This document shows, piece after piece, positions 39,952 through 51,999 of a stretch of DNA of 64,000 nucleotides (position 1 is the stretch's first letter; the number at the start of each line of letters is the position of its first letter). The notes under the pieces are model-generated. The model did not search any database. It was not told the DNA's origin and was given only the letters and a program-made list of their open reading frames with translations. Source of the DNA: Hyalella azteca (Eukaryota; Arthropoda; Malacostraca; Amphipoda; Hyalellidae); the NCBI RefSeq assembly GCF_000764305.2, contig NW_025934708.1, positions 1,656 through 65,655 of the forward strand. The letters run 5' to 3'. The position numbers were made by a program, and so were the translations under genes.

Positions 39952-42758
39952 CTGGAAGAAAGTAAGATGTTGGGTAAATATTTGAGGTCACGTAATTCAT
40001 CTTTATCAGGCCATGCCTTAACATTCGGAATGGGCATCGCAATGTAATGCGCATATTAAAATACCTATGTATGGTAAATGGAGCCAATAAGTTGATGGCA
40101 TGACAGGCTTGCAACTGCAGCGCGCAAATCTTTGAAGCACATTGTGAGAGAAGTTGTCCAAAGGATTTACGAGATGCTTCAATCCTCACCATACCATTAA
40201 ATTTTTCACATAAACCAGCGTGGATCGACAGCTTAAGGTTAAACATAAGTAGTAGTAGTAGTAGGGAGAGGTTTCTAGCGCTTCAGATGAGTGTCGTCTA
40301 TTTCGCGCCGAAGGTCCAATATTCGTTTTGCAGGGTCAGGCTTCTTCGTTGGTTTCAGGCTCGTAGCCTGATCCATCTGGTCTAGGGTGTATGCTTCTTT
40401 ATTTCCAAGGCGCAGGTTCTATCCGTCTTCTGCTATTTCATCTCAACCAGTAATATGATGACANTCCAATTTGACGTAGTCAACTTGCCAGTCAGCAAAG
40501 GTCTGAGCATCAACCTGCAGGTGTCCCAATATGCCAGGGTAGCCCGCGCACGTGTAGTTGCCGTAGTCTTCGTAGATACCAAATGTCAGACCGCGACTGT
40601 GCATCTGAAACAGCAAACATTCATTCTATACCCTAGTCAAATTTTCTGATGTATCACTTCGAATGTCAAGCCAGCAAAATGCCTATATAAAAAAGAAATG
40701 CTTAATTGACGTTAGACATATTTCGAATCAAAACTCTCCCAACTCCTATAATGGTCTAATTGTAAAGTAAATTTAAAGATTTTTTAAATCCATAAGTGAT
40801 TGGATCCAAGGATTATAATTAGTGTCAATCCAGATCAAGAGTGAGCTTTTTCAACATCCCATAGAAGACTCACATAATCAGCCAAAGCAGGAATACCGGA
40901 AGGGAAGCGTGTAAAGTCAGGCTGTAGTCTGCCTTGAGCATCTCTGTCACGAGCCAGCCAGCAGTCATCCAGGGACACCATGCTGTAGCCTGCCTGTAGG
41001 TAGCCTTCTGACACTATGATGTCCGCCATCTGCATGAACAGCGTCTCACTGCAACCAATATAAAAAACAGTAATCATGCGCATTTATAAAGGGAATCATT
41101 TATGCAAGATCCTCTTTGAAATTAATGCCCTTTGAACAATATGTATCTGTTCCTAAGTGATATCTACCTAAAAATAAGAGGGTTGTGCCAACAATTCATG
41201 AGCCCATAACATATGGTTTCCATTTATAATTAGTGACCTAATTAGTACAAGCTTCCATTCACAATTGCTGATCTACTAACAACAGGTCTCTGTTCATGCC
41301 TAGTAACAATAATGAAATCTTGGCAACAATAATATTAGTTTAGTCTGATGCAAGTTTTTCCAACTAAATTTCGTTAATAATGGTAGCAGAACTGAGGCAA
41401 ATAAGATGGTGAAGGTATATAAATAAGAAACTAGTTTGATTGATGAGGCATTTTGGATAATTTTCAAAATAATAATTTTTATTTTGATCATCTGATACAG
41501 CAAAACTGAAGGATAAAATTGCCTTTCTAACCCCGCATATAATAATCTTCCTAGAAAGTAAGGTTACTTCTCAAATACTTCAAGAATAAAACAGACAACA
41601 GCAAATCAAAAAGTGAGTACAGTCAAGTATGTTGCACTGTATTGACTGAAGGAGATTAGGAAAAGAGATCAGAAGTTCTAACAATTCAATGCAAAGTGTA
41701 AAGAATGGGAAGGTCAAAATAACTCAGTCATTTGCCTGCTGCAATTTTGAGTGGGATTGGTGTCGTGTTCCTTATTTTGTATTGCATAACCAACCAATAA
41801 GAAATTATATTAAGAAATATTAAATACATACCTACTGTCATTATGAATCAGCTGTAATTTTGCTGATTTTTAAGGTTGAATCATTCTGACAGTCACACTA
41901 TCAATTCAATTGATGATAACAAAGAATAAGAAGTGTACTTAAGAATTGACAATCTGGAGTAATTTTGATAGTTCAGAATTGATTTAATCGGTGATAAGTG
42001 TCAAATAAGTGTACTGAACTATTATTAGCATTAGATGATGGAATTTTCTTGTTGAAACACAAATGATTAATGACCAGATAATGCATTATATTCCAATTTT
42101 AAACTTTTAATCTTCAGCAAGTCAAAAAATTCTACAGATGACATTAATAGATCAAATGGCAGGTCGCAGCAAGTACTTATAATATATTTAACTATGTTTC
42201 GAATGTATCAACATTTATTTTCAAATAACAAGACCCATTGAACAATGAAATTTTGGTGGATATAAGTACATAATAGGGGTAAATAGGATACAACAAGGAA
42301 ATTTTCAAATGGATAATGCCTCTGAAAACTATCTCACAGTTCAGACAAAGCAAACTATTACGCATTACAAACTTTTTATTATTGACATGATGCTATCTAT
42401 TACTTGGATCATTTTGGCAGTCATAATTGTCAGTTAAGTTAGTTTTACCAATGGATCTTACATATAAGCATCATGAAATGTGTATAATTTACCTGATGCA
42501 GTTATTTGGATCATTCTGCCAGTCATAATTGTCAGTTAAGTTAGTTTTACCAATGGAACCTAACTATAAGCATCAAGAAATTTGTATAATTTACCTGATG
42601 CAGTTATTTGGATCATTCTGACAGTCTGTGTTGCATCTGAACCTCTGCCAGGCCAGCCACCCCATTGGGGGCGTTCTGGCCAGGCCATTTTCTAGAGCAC
42701 TCACACCCAGGACTATGAGCACCAGGAGTGCTAAACTACTTCTGCCACATCCATCCAT
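39643..42758 (-). CDS. NAGA: Alpha-N-acetylgalactosaminidase paralogue, copy 2, incomplete
   Basis: Inverted paralogue of the NAGA gene at 1.6-11.8 kb. The exons on the minus strand are exon 1 at 42595-42758 (164 nt, same length as copy 1), exon 2 at 40874-41048 (175 nt, [38 protein letters not shown]), exon 3 at 40465-40604 (cut after VDYVKL and two bases by the N at 40464), and terminal exon 8 at 39643-39951 ([51 protein letters not shown] plus a longer tail). Exons 4-7 are absent between 39951 and 40464. Because the cut exon 3 overlaps 7830-7924 with what looks like full identity, the missing exons may be those placed inside copy 1 (8476-9168 and perhaps one exon 7). Confidence 0.9.
40250..40447 (-). 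mobile_element. Unrecognised frame end followed by (ACT)n tail
   Basis: The minus strand reads [47 protein letters not shown], stop, then a short stretch and (ACT/TAC)n at 40246-40262. An ORF end, a brief 3'UTR and a triplet microsatellite tail is the usual layout of a LINE 3' end. The protein was not identified. It lies right beside the assembly gap. Confidence 0.4.
40464..40464. other. Assembly gap (single N)
   Basis: The only ambiguous base in the window. It falls inside NAGA copy 2 exon 3, directly after AAATTGGA, and is followed by sequence unrelated to NAGA. It marks a contig join of unknown size. Confidence 0.95.
41110..42390. other. NAGA copy 2 intron 1; nothing recognised
   Basis: AT-rich intron without recognised elements apart from the 102-bp donor array at its 5' end. 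Confidence 0.5.
42391..42627 (-). repeat. 102-bp donor-site array in NAGA copy 2
   Basis: The exon 1 end and donor (CATCAG|GTAAAT on minus) occur with the last exon base at 42595 and again at 42493, exactly 102 bp apart. A third, decayed copy has gactgccaaaatgatccaag on minus near 42400-42425. It is the same array as 1730-2075 in copy 1, so the array predates the gene duplication or has been shared by conversion. Confidence 0.9.
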
Positions 42759-42769
42759 GATCTGGAAAA

Positions 42770-44265
42770 AAATATACACATTAGAAACTTGCCAAGTGAA
42801 ATATCAACAAACTGGAGCATGAGAAATATGAGCTGAATGATTTACAATACTATACTGCTTTGCAGAATGCATGCAGGTTTATCTATTTGTACTAAGCTAA
42901 GTCCCAGTATGCAGTATCAAGTAACAAACCTAGAATAAAAACTATTAAACTCAAGGTTGTTATACATTTAAAGTAGAACTTTAGAGTTTTTCTCCTCTGA
43001 CCTTAATGCCTGCTAGGCTTATAGGGCACAGGCTACTACTAACTGAAGTTGCCAGCTCATGTCCAACTACACAAATTAATTGTGTATCACAATTCACAAT
43101 AGCCAATCTGTTTATTTAATAGGTACTCCACTCACAAACACATCAGTTAATTAGTATACGTAATCATCTTTCATGTCATGAACTCATGATGATGATGTCC
43201 AAGACTTGAAGACTGAGAGTCTAAGACTTATGCTTTTCATCAAGATGAAAAGGGAAACAATCCATAAGATAAACACAACTTTACCAGTCCATAGAAATAA
43301 TTCATAGCATTAGTTCCATGTTCATGTTGTAACTGTCAGTGGATCAGATCAGAGTTATGGTAGTATTAATCTCTCCCCAAAATAAATTATCATCATTAAA
43401 AATACTTGACCTGATTTAAACCCGAAAAATTTTCTGAATTAATAAATAGCTGGAAAGATTGGAGATAACATGCTTCTTTCTACATCTTTTGTCGCAAAAA
43501 CCGATACGGTTTTTCCCGATTCACGCTGGAGTGGCATGAAAGTTTATACATATAAGTTGCATACACAACAAACTCAACAGTTGCATCTGTGACCTGTTAA
43601 ACAACGCTATTCTTTTCAAAGTTCCTAAGTGAAGGAATTAATCAAGGTTACCATATTTACCTTGACTCGAGTCTTGCTAGTGTGAAAAAAATGTTTATGT
43701 TGGTATAAACACAGCACAAGAGCTCATACTAGAGCTTATTACTGTTACTACGATGCATAAAAGACAGCGAAACTTCGCACACATGTTAAGCATCCGGTAG
43801 TTGCCGCTATACTAAACCTAAATATGGGAAATTGGCAAGTACTTTGGAGTTAGGATGCCTCCCGGCAATTTGCATTCTCACGCAGCAACATGAATCCATG
43901 CACCGCATCGACGCATTCAAACAGCATTCAACACTCGTATATGATATTTGCTGAGAAAATAGGGATTCACTTTGTAACTAGTTAAAAATACAATAAAAAT
44001 TGAGGTGTTAGAGATTATTTACATTGAGGTGTTAGATAAACCACATTATAGTACTGTAGTGGTTTATATTAACAGAAACTGTTTTTATCCCTATGCAATG
44101 TTGGATCGGTGCAAAACATGGAATTCGATAGTTTCCTAACATAATATTGGTTGTTTAATCCGATTCGACAATGAAAAATAAATTGTTCATTATTCTCGCA
44201 GTAAAAAATAATGATAAACCGGGAAAATAATGTCTTAGAAACTCCGCGTGCAAACCAATCATAGT
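42770..44265. other. Upstream of NAGA copy 2; nothing recognised
   Basis: Should contain the promoter and a 5'UTR exon of NAGA copy 2, since ttttttccag|atc precedes its ATG. No promoter element or upstream exon could be placed with confidence. Confidence 0.4.
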
Positions 44266-44267
44266 CA

Positions 44268-44530
44268 GGCAGGGTGGTCCAGGGGTTACAGTGCAGTTCT
44301 GCAGTATCAAATAGGAACAGAAAGGTGCGGGTCCGATCCCAGCTCTGTGCGCCAGTTTCTGGTCAGAATCGGCAAGGAGGCCCAGGCGGGCAAAGAAATT
44401 TTGAAGCAGTGGCCAGTGAGTTGCGAGTTCGAGCCCGCAACAAGCTTCGGATGTTCTGCGATGTCAAAGAATCGGCGACAGGCCTACGGCCAAATTAACA
44501 GCAAAAAGGCTATTTATTTGTTTAAAAATA
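44268..44530 (+). mobile_element. Dimeric tRNA-like SINE, copy 2
   Basis: First unit: A box TGGTCCAGGGG at 44275-44285 and B box GGTCCGATCCC at 44330-44340, a spacing normal for a tRNA promoter. Second unit: A-box-like AGGCCCAGGCG at 44378-44388 and B box AGTTCGAGCCC at 44426-44436. Between them lies the conserved block cagtttctggtcagaatcgg, also present in the minus-strand copy at 13740-13990. Open frames here are incidental. Confidence 0.78.
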
Positions 44531-45244
44531 AACATGGAGAAAGTTATCTCACTCGACGACAATGAATCCTGCGGACATGACGTGAACGCGTTGGTCGTTG
44601 GCTGTCGGAGGTAAAATAAGACACACGTACAGCCTGCAGGCAACAGAGAGCGCGCTTAGGTTGCGTCAAGTCAACCTTCACACGCAGCAGTTCAGTGCAA
44701 CGACAGTCACGCGTCTCACGCTCCATTTCACCGCTCACACCCTTAGCCGTTTATGGTCACCTAAATCATTGGTTATTGTCGTCGTCGCCCGAGCAAACGT
44801 CGAAATTTGTGAATCTGAACTGCATAATTATCTGTGATTACTGTGAAGCTTGCAATTTTCCACTTAATGATATTTGCATGATAGCTCGTTTAGTGTCGAA
44901 AATATCCGTGAGAATTTCGTTTTATTGACGCTATTTTAGTTATTGGAGTAGTAAACTATCCAAGAATTGAAACGTCTTAAGAAAATACAGCAGCAACGTT
45001 TTCGATTATCTCGAACCGAAGTGTAACACTTAAACCTAATCGAAAGTATCAAGGTATTAATTTAAAGTACCTGCGGGGAAAGAAGTTGAAATAATGAAAC
45101 GAGTATTACGTTTTAAAATGCTTAAAATGCGCTATCTTTTCTAATTTTTATATTGGGGTCGGCGCAGAAGAATAAGCCCATTTTATCTTGATTTCCTGTG
45201 TAAGATTTTGATTGCAACATGACAATTTGTTACGATAAATAAAA

Positions 45245-45640
45245 TGTATAAAAAAAATTTTTAAAGACCACGTTTTTCATGTGGACTCAAAAGTAGAAAA
45301 TAATTTTACGGCAGCTACTGATCTCCGTTTGATTTCATTCTCTTGGTCTTTTGTATTTCAGTTAAAATATTTTACATCTAAAACAAAAAACGTGGGGCGC
45401 ATCTTCATTTAGGCATGCCTTAATTTCAATTTTGAATTCAACCACTATTTCGAATTTTTCTATCACTATTCGTTACTCCATATATTGTATTGTTATCGGG
45501 AGATGAGCTTCCCTAAAAGTTTCAGAGTGCTAGCTAGCGGGAAAGTTGGTGAAATGTCGATTGCAAGATTTGATCATCACAGACAGACAGACACGAAAGC
45601 GAGCTAAGAAAAACGTGGTAAAAAAAGAGTTGTTTATATG
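45245..45640. mobile_element. Foldback-family copy (cacgtttttcatgtggact)
   Basis: Left: cacgtttttcatgtggactc, aaaagtagaaaataatttta. Right: agaaaaacgtggtaaaaaaa at about 45607-45627. Internally it has aaaaacgtggggcgc and an acagacagacagacacgaaa block. It is related to the foldback at 27059-27325 but longer and more diverged. Confidence 0.6.
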
Positions 45641-46534
45641 ATCATAATAGATAGTCAAGCGAAACATCTCACATAACAAGAAGAGGTTACCCAAGTTGTC
45701 GGAGCAAGTTCCAGCCTGTTATCTTCTAAGAGTTGTGCCACAGTTCTTACGCCATTCTAAAATATTAGCATTTGCATACAAAATTAAAAGCATGGAACGT
45801 GTTTTAGGAATCTCATTATGCATTTCGCATATAGTACTGCAAATGGCATGCACCAACAAAGACCAGTTCAGTTCACGTGCTTTGTGTACATAAGGGAGCG
45901 TTTGACTTGGTCCGACAGAGCGAAATAATATGACAGTTCATATATACATATAAGCGGCTCTCACAGCAGTCGGGTGTATAGCAGAATCTTGGTCTAGATA
46001 TCAATGCTTGTTTGCAGCACCAGCGTGATGATTATTTTGACCAGCTTAAGTTAGAATTCTTTTTCTTCTGGCGATCATGCTACGCTTTGTCGTGTATAAT
46101 TACACTCATCCAAGTAATAACTGAAGTTTTTTTTAGCCGTGACGAGAGAATATACATAAAATTACTGTTGTAATAACAGCTGTTAGAAATCACCAAAAAC
46201 TGTAATTATCGTACAAATGATTGAGGCTCGGCAACTTCAGTTAACCTCTCTCTGTTTGCATGATCGTTAGTAATTCTTTCCCACCGAACACAGCACGGAT
46301 TCGAAGAGAAACTTACTCAGCAAGCATGAAATAAGATTGCAAAAATCAAGGGTTAACGTCTTAATCATTAATTACGACAATTGAGTGACACGAATTATTT
46401 CTCGCCGTTGACATTAATAACTTGAATGTTAATGAGCTGCTTAAATAATTATAAACCATGACCTGGAAAATGGTCTCGTGCCGATATGCGAAAGCGATAT
46501 TGCCGGCTAAATAATGGAATGGATGCGAGATTAA

Positions 46535-47615
46535 GGGGAGCGTCTGCCCCAAAAATTATCTCGGCTATTTACAGACGGATCACTTTGAAACTTGGTACAC
46601 ATATGTAAAATCAAAAAATAGACAGCTTTTATTCGTGTCAATTTTTCGAAAAAAATGAAAGAAAACGTGAAATTCTTAGAAAACGGCCAAAAAAGGGGGT
46701 ACTGTAGAAATCTATCTCCTCCTAGAATTTTCAAGCTACAACATCAAGACGCATATCATTCGATGCGTAAGGACCATATCTATCGATTCGTCGTAGCTTT
46801 TTTCGAATTTCGAATTTTTGTGAATGTGGGAGCATTTTTCCCAAAATTTTCGAAAATTTTTCGATTTTCCCCAATTTCCCTTCCCTTTTTTCAAATTATT
46901 TTCAAAACTATAACGAAATTGAAAAAAAGCTACGACGAATCTCTAGATATTTCAATTGCAAATCGAATGGTATATGTCTCATTGTTGGAGCTTCAAAACT
47001 CTAGGAGGAGATAGGTTTTCCGTGACAATAAGTGTGAATGTTGAGGAGAGCGCGACAAAGTCCGCGCGCACCACAATATGCGCTCAATGTAGCATAGATT
47101 CCGAACTAAACGTTTCTGGAGCTTGATTCCACTCAAGGATGATGGGAGCAACTACATGCGCATCTCTCCCTACAAAGCCCGGAGGCACACTGAGTCGGAC
47201 CTCACAAAAACACTATATTTGTAGTGGTGGACAGCGAATTATCTCGTATCTAATTACTGAAAGAATTACCCCCCCGCCCCCCTTTCATGAAGTGTCGTGT
47301 ACGTGAAAATCGACGTACAGAGATGGTAGTGGTACCATTGGATAGGCCAGAATGTCAGCTTTAAGATGAGACTAAACACGTAACTGCAGCACAACTCAAG
47401 TAGACACTATATTTAAAGAGCTCAGCAGCTAATTAGTTCCTATCTAATTACTTAAAGAACTCCCCCACCCGCCCCCCTTTCATGAAATGTCGTGAAATCA
47501 TAAATCAACGTAGAGAGATGGCAGTGGTACCGTTGGATAGGGCAGAATGTCAGCTTTAAAATTAGTATAAAAACCGAAAAAGTAAAAATTTTCAATTTTA
47601 GGGTAGACGCTCCCC
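46535..47615. mobile_element. 1.08-kb TTAA-flanked non-autonomous element, copy 2
   Basis: Flanked by TTAA (46531-46534, 47616-47619), inverted ends GGGGAGCGTCTGCCC and GGGTAGACGCTCCCC, 1081 bp. It is collinear with 32837-33916 over its length (gaaacttggtacacatatgt, gatcgaatggtatatgtctc-like, tttcatgaagtgtcgtg twice), clearly diverged. No transposase frame is present; the open frame at 46655-47014 is an A/T-rich artefact of the element. Confidence 0.87.
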
Positions 47616-48568
47616 TTAACAGGTAACAACAAATCAAACAAAGGAGTTCTCTCAGCCCTGCCTGCCTTCAATTTGATGCTATCATCAAATCGAGAGCGTC
47701 CAATCTTCGTCTGATTAGGTGACTTCGACCAATTCGGTGTGGCTAATTGAATGTTAGATAAGCTAATATATATTTCTTTCGATGCCTATAGGAAGTTCTT
47801 GCAATGAGGTGAAGCCGCGCAAACCGTATAGCTGATTCAGATGTCAGTACGATAGACACTACGTTTCAAGCATGAAAATACAATGGATGATGCTATAAAA
47901 CTATAAAATACAATAGATGATGCTCTGTGATGCTATAAAACTTGCTGTTTTGTTTCTACGTTCAGTATTACTGTGCGCCTTAAATTCTCAACATGACAGG
48001 TCCCTTCATTTGCGCACAAGAGGGACACCATGCTGTAGGCTACTACAAACTGTCATTATATTTTTAAAAACTTAATACTGCTTTTAATACTACTTGTTTA
48101 TATTATTACTTTTAAAAACTTAACACTAAGTCTGTGCAATTCGTACGGACTTTACTCGTTCGACATCCGGTTTTATCTTCCAGCAATTAGTGAGGTCCGC
48201 GCCGTGACATATTGATCATTATTTACAGCAGCTCCGTAGAACCTCGTGTAACAACTTCCACGTATTTCCGGTAGTATGCAATTGAAGGTCCCATTATTAG
48301 TTACTGATATTGCTTTTCGCTTTAAATAGGATGATTTATGTTCAACAAATAGAGAGGCGTGGGTACTTATACGATTAATTCGAGGCTTGAAGTACTGTAA
48401 TCGTAACCAATAGTGTTGCATGGGATTTAAAGAATTACAAGTGCGTGCACTGGGTCAGGGTCAAGTGTGCGCCGGACTAACCTGAGCCGGACTGAACAAG
48501 GAGTGTTCAAGGCTGCAGAACCAATCCTAGTTGAAATTATGCACGAAAACGTCAACACTACAACGTCA

Positions 48569-48717
48569 TTTTTAGCGCATTTTCTCATTTATGGAAAAAA
48601 TGCACTAATGTGCTCGCCATGTCCGTCCGTCTGTCCGTCCGTGACTTCACGTTTTCGTCAACGAGAAAATGCTCTCTCTGTCACTCACTGCAGTGAGTAC
48701 TGAGTTATATTTTTTGA
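48569..48717 (+). repeat. Interspersed (acggacagac)-containing repeat, copy 3
   Basis: Matches 18035-18203 and the reverse of 8018-8168: ttttagcgcattttctcatt, ctcgccatgtccgtccgtct, acgagaaaatgct, tcactcactgcagtgagtac. It contains the perfect 16-base palindrome ACTCACTGCAGTGAGT. Confidence 0.87.
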
Positions 48718-48719
48718 TA

Positions 48720-51700
48720 AAGCAACCGGCATGTACATTTGTCCTCTTGTCCTCCCTAAACTAAGATACTGAGTGAACATTAGACATCACAGCGTAGTTT
48801 TTCAATAGTCAACTTCGTACAGCGATAATTGCTCATGAACTGTGTAATATAAACAGAAATATCTTTTTGAAAAATGACGATTCCTGAAACTAAGAGTGTG
48901 GAAAGGAAATCGCCATGGCGACTGCGCGTTGTCTCCCACAAGGAATACGACTAAATGCGCAACGAGCACGAACGTTCAGGAAGGATTTTCAAGAATAGTA
49001 ACGCGTGAAAAGTTGAACGCAAATGCCACACAGTTTTTGTAAATTCTGCATCCCAAACACAAACGGCATTGAGAAAGTTCCGCAATCCATAGAAACAATT
49101 TATGATCAATCAATTTAAACGATTCAGCCATCAAGCACTTCATTGGTGGCTTAAGATAAAAAGGCTACGCCAAAATAGACATGAATAATTTTGAATGCCA
49201 AAAAGAGCGATCTAGCACTAGACCACTTGATTTATATTTTCAACGTCGAACTTATTTCAAGTAACTACATTCATGCAGTGTTAAAACGCGATTCCCGAGC
49301 TATTCATTATTTTATGAACCAAACGGATACGTCAGGATGCCTTTTTTGTAGACACTGCGTCAGGGATACAATTTTCAACACTAGAATTTTATTCATGAAG
49401 TGTCATTTGTAACCTGAAACCAAATTGCAAAGTTGCAACTCTGAAAAATATTAAGTTGAGTACAGGGCATATAATATGAATAATGCGAACATATGAGAGA
49501 CATACCTTGAAATAATGATGCATGTTATTGCAACTCTGGAGTCAGTCAATATAACTATTTACGCAAGAAATTTTTTTTCCACGTGCTGGAGCCAACTTCT
49601 TGGCCAAATTTTGTTCTAGCTGAGAACACTTAGAGCTTGCGCCGCTAATGTCCAAAAGCAATTTGCAACATCTTTACCTAAAAGGTACGAGCGATCATGC
49701 GAAGGGGTGTACAGGCCGCAGGCGTGAGCAGGTAAAATGATAAAAACTAAATGACCATTACTATCCTATCTGGCTTCCGGATGTGGGTGATAAACAGGAC
49801 CAGAAAACAATAATAAATAATTCATAACATTAGTTCATCAATAAAACATCCCAAAAGTAAATAAATTTACGTAATATTTGCATCATAAATAGTATGCATA
49901 TTACTTATTCGAGACCAATTATGTTTAGGTATTTAAAATAATGCGAGTAAAAGGCTGCACGGCTCATGTATTTAGTTCCACGAATCAATGGTGAATGGAA
50001 CAACAAACATTGCTCTTCTAATCAAGAGACCCTCAAGCTACACAGGTTGATGTAGTGAATGAAATAAGACAGAAAGGAACCGATATTCTATTCTATTCGA
50101 TATGAATCTTGTTCGGACAAAATTCCATTCAAATAGCAACGCTATCATCAATTCATACTCGGTGTGTCAACGCGTTATCTGACATTTATTCATAATGCAA
50201 CCAAGGTGACGTTCTGCTACAAAACTTTGCCAAGAACGCAGTGCCGAAGCATGGTGTTGCGTGCTGGAGTGTCTCTATAGAGGCAATGGAGCCTCAAGGC
50301 ATGAAAAGGTTGCCTATACAGTCCAGAATGATGAAATTCTTGCCACACGCACCTCGGCGTGACGACATAGAGCAGCAATGCAGAGACTAGGCAGTTATAA
50401 TGACCGTCAACTGTAATGAGTGTCATGCAAATAAGGCGTGCTGCGGTGCTGAAGTCAATGCCCTAATTATCGTGCCGAGACATTGTATTCTATTCAAGGG
50501 AGGCCGATGCATTATAATACGTGCAATGAACTTAACCGGTTAACCAGAATGTAAACGCCCCTTACCAAGGGCAAGATAACGTCACGCCAACACGAGACCT
50601 GAAAGAGGGAACAAACATTACGCAGCTTGCATGGAAAATGATCGATGACTCATCAGAACTCTCACATGTACAGCGATCGCAAGAACTACTCTGGCGACCA
50701 AACGAAATACATGAGGATTTTTATATAATTTCGTAATTTTGTATGAAGTATTTACTTGCTGAACAGATGCAAATTTTATGATACATTACCTAGCACGAGA
50801 GTAGAAATCTCATCCCCCGCACTGGTAAGATTAGCAGTAAAACGCGAATCAAAATTACGCACGAATATTAATTTCAATGCATTATTTGTTTTTTATTGCG
50901 ATCAATTACTATTTCGAAACAAAAAATAAGGGAAAGAAAACGTTACGTGATATTTTTGAACTATTTACTTCATTTATTGTTGTGAGCAACCGCCCCTCCA
51001 ATGTCACTGTAGGGCGTTGACAAGGAAATTGTCGCGACGCAATTATGTCATCGTCATCAGAGTGGCGGCAGGCAGTAATGGTCTCGCTTAATGCGAATAG
51101 TAACAGCAAGATATGATAAGCAATGCTGGTGAGAAATACCCAGCACAGGTTATCAAACAAGGAACCAATCGCGTCGCACTAACTCACGACACTCCATTTG
51201 CTCGCATTATTAATAATTTAAACAGAGCAAAACCCACCTATCAAAGAGAATACGTTAACGTAAATTTGTTTCCTGGCGCACGTTGACGGATAGTAATGAA
51301 CGGGAAATCCAGTTTATCTTGAAATTTATGGTCACTCTCACGGTTGACATAATAAGCTTAAGCTATGAGTCGAGTGAACACAAAGCTTAAATTAGCTCCA
51401 CCATAATTATTTACCATCAATAATTTGTTTTTTGAACACTTGATAACAAACAAATGTTGTACACAAAGTCAAGTGACACCCGAAAACGCTAATGCATGTA
51501 TAATTTTTTATTCCGAAAAAATGCACGCTCATTTCGAGCATGTTCGTTCTGGACTCGTTCATTCCGAACCCGATCCTACCGAAGTACTCCACTTATTATC
51601 GGAATTGTGTACATATGTACATAGATTGAAATTATCAGGGTCGGACAATTCTTCAGATGACGTTGGTAGATCGAAGGGCATATTTCCGGAAGAAGTTTTA

Positions 51701-51990
51701 GTTTATTAACGACTTTTAAAATGCAACATTCATTTTCAAGTTACAAGAAGCATTGAATATTGAAATTTTGGTGGAAATAAGTACATATTATACGCAAATA
51801 GAATACTACATTAAAATTTTTTTAGCTAGAAAAATCACTCTGAAACCATCTCAAAGTTCAGGCAAATCCGGTAGTCAGGAGAAAGATAGCTGGCGTCCAG
51901 TCCGCAGAGACGAGGGTGGTCAGCCATCGCCGGTAGAGCGATGTCAGGTCACTGCTTGATGACAATGCTGGTGGGTTCCTTCAGCACAAT
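48720..51990. other. Intergenic; no gene recognised
   Basis: AT-rich. The open frame at 51425-51709 (94 codons, containing SEPDPTEVLHLLSELCTYV) has a plausible amino-acid composition but no family match and no obvious splice or promoter context, so it is not called as a gene. Confidence 0.4.
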
Positions 51991-51999
51991 GCGTGTGAC

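Noticed and set aside
44248..44565. 105-codon open frame
   Set aside because: It lies on the SINE copy and has a counterpart frame on the reverse of the other SINE copy. The tRNA-like boxes explain the conservation better than protein coding.
46655..47014. 119-codon open frame rich in Phe, Lys and Ile
   Set aside because: Lies within the TTAA element, and the collinear copy at 32.8 kb does not keep the frame.
51425..51709. 94-codon open frame containing SEPDPTEVLHLLSELCTYV
   Set aside because: Composition is plausible, but there is no homologue I recognise, no splice context and no repeat explanation. Left uncalled.
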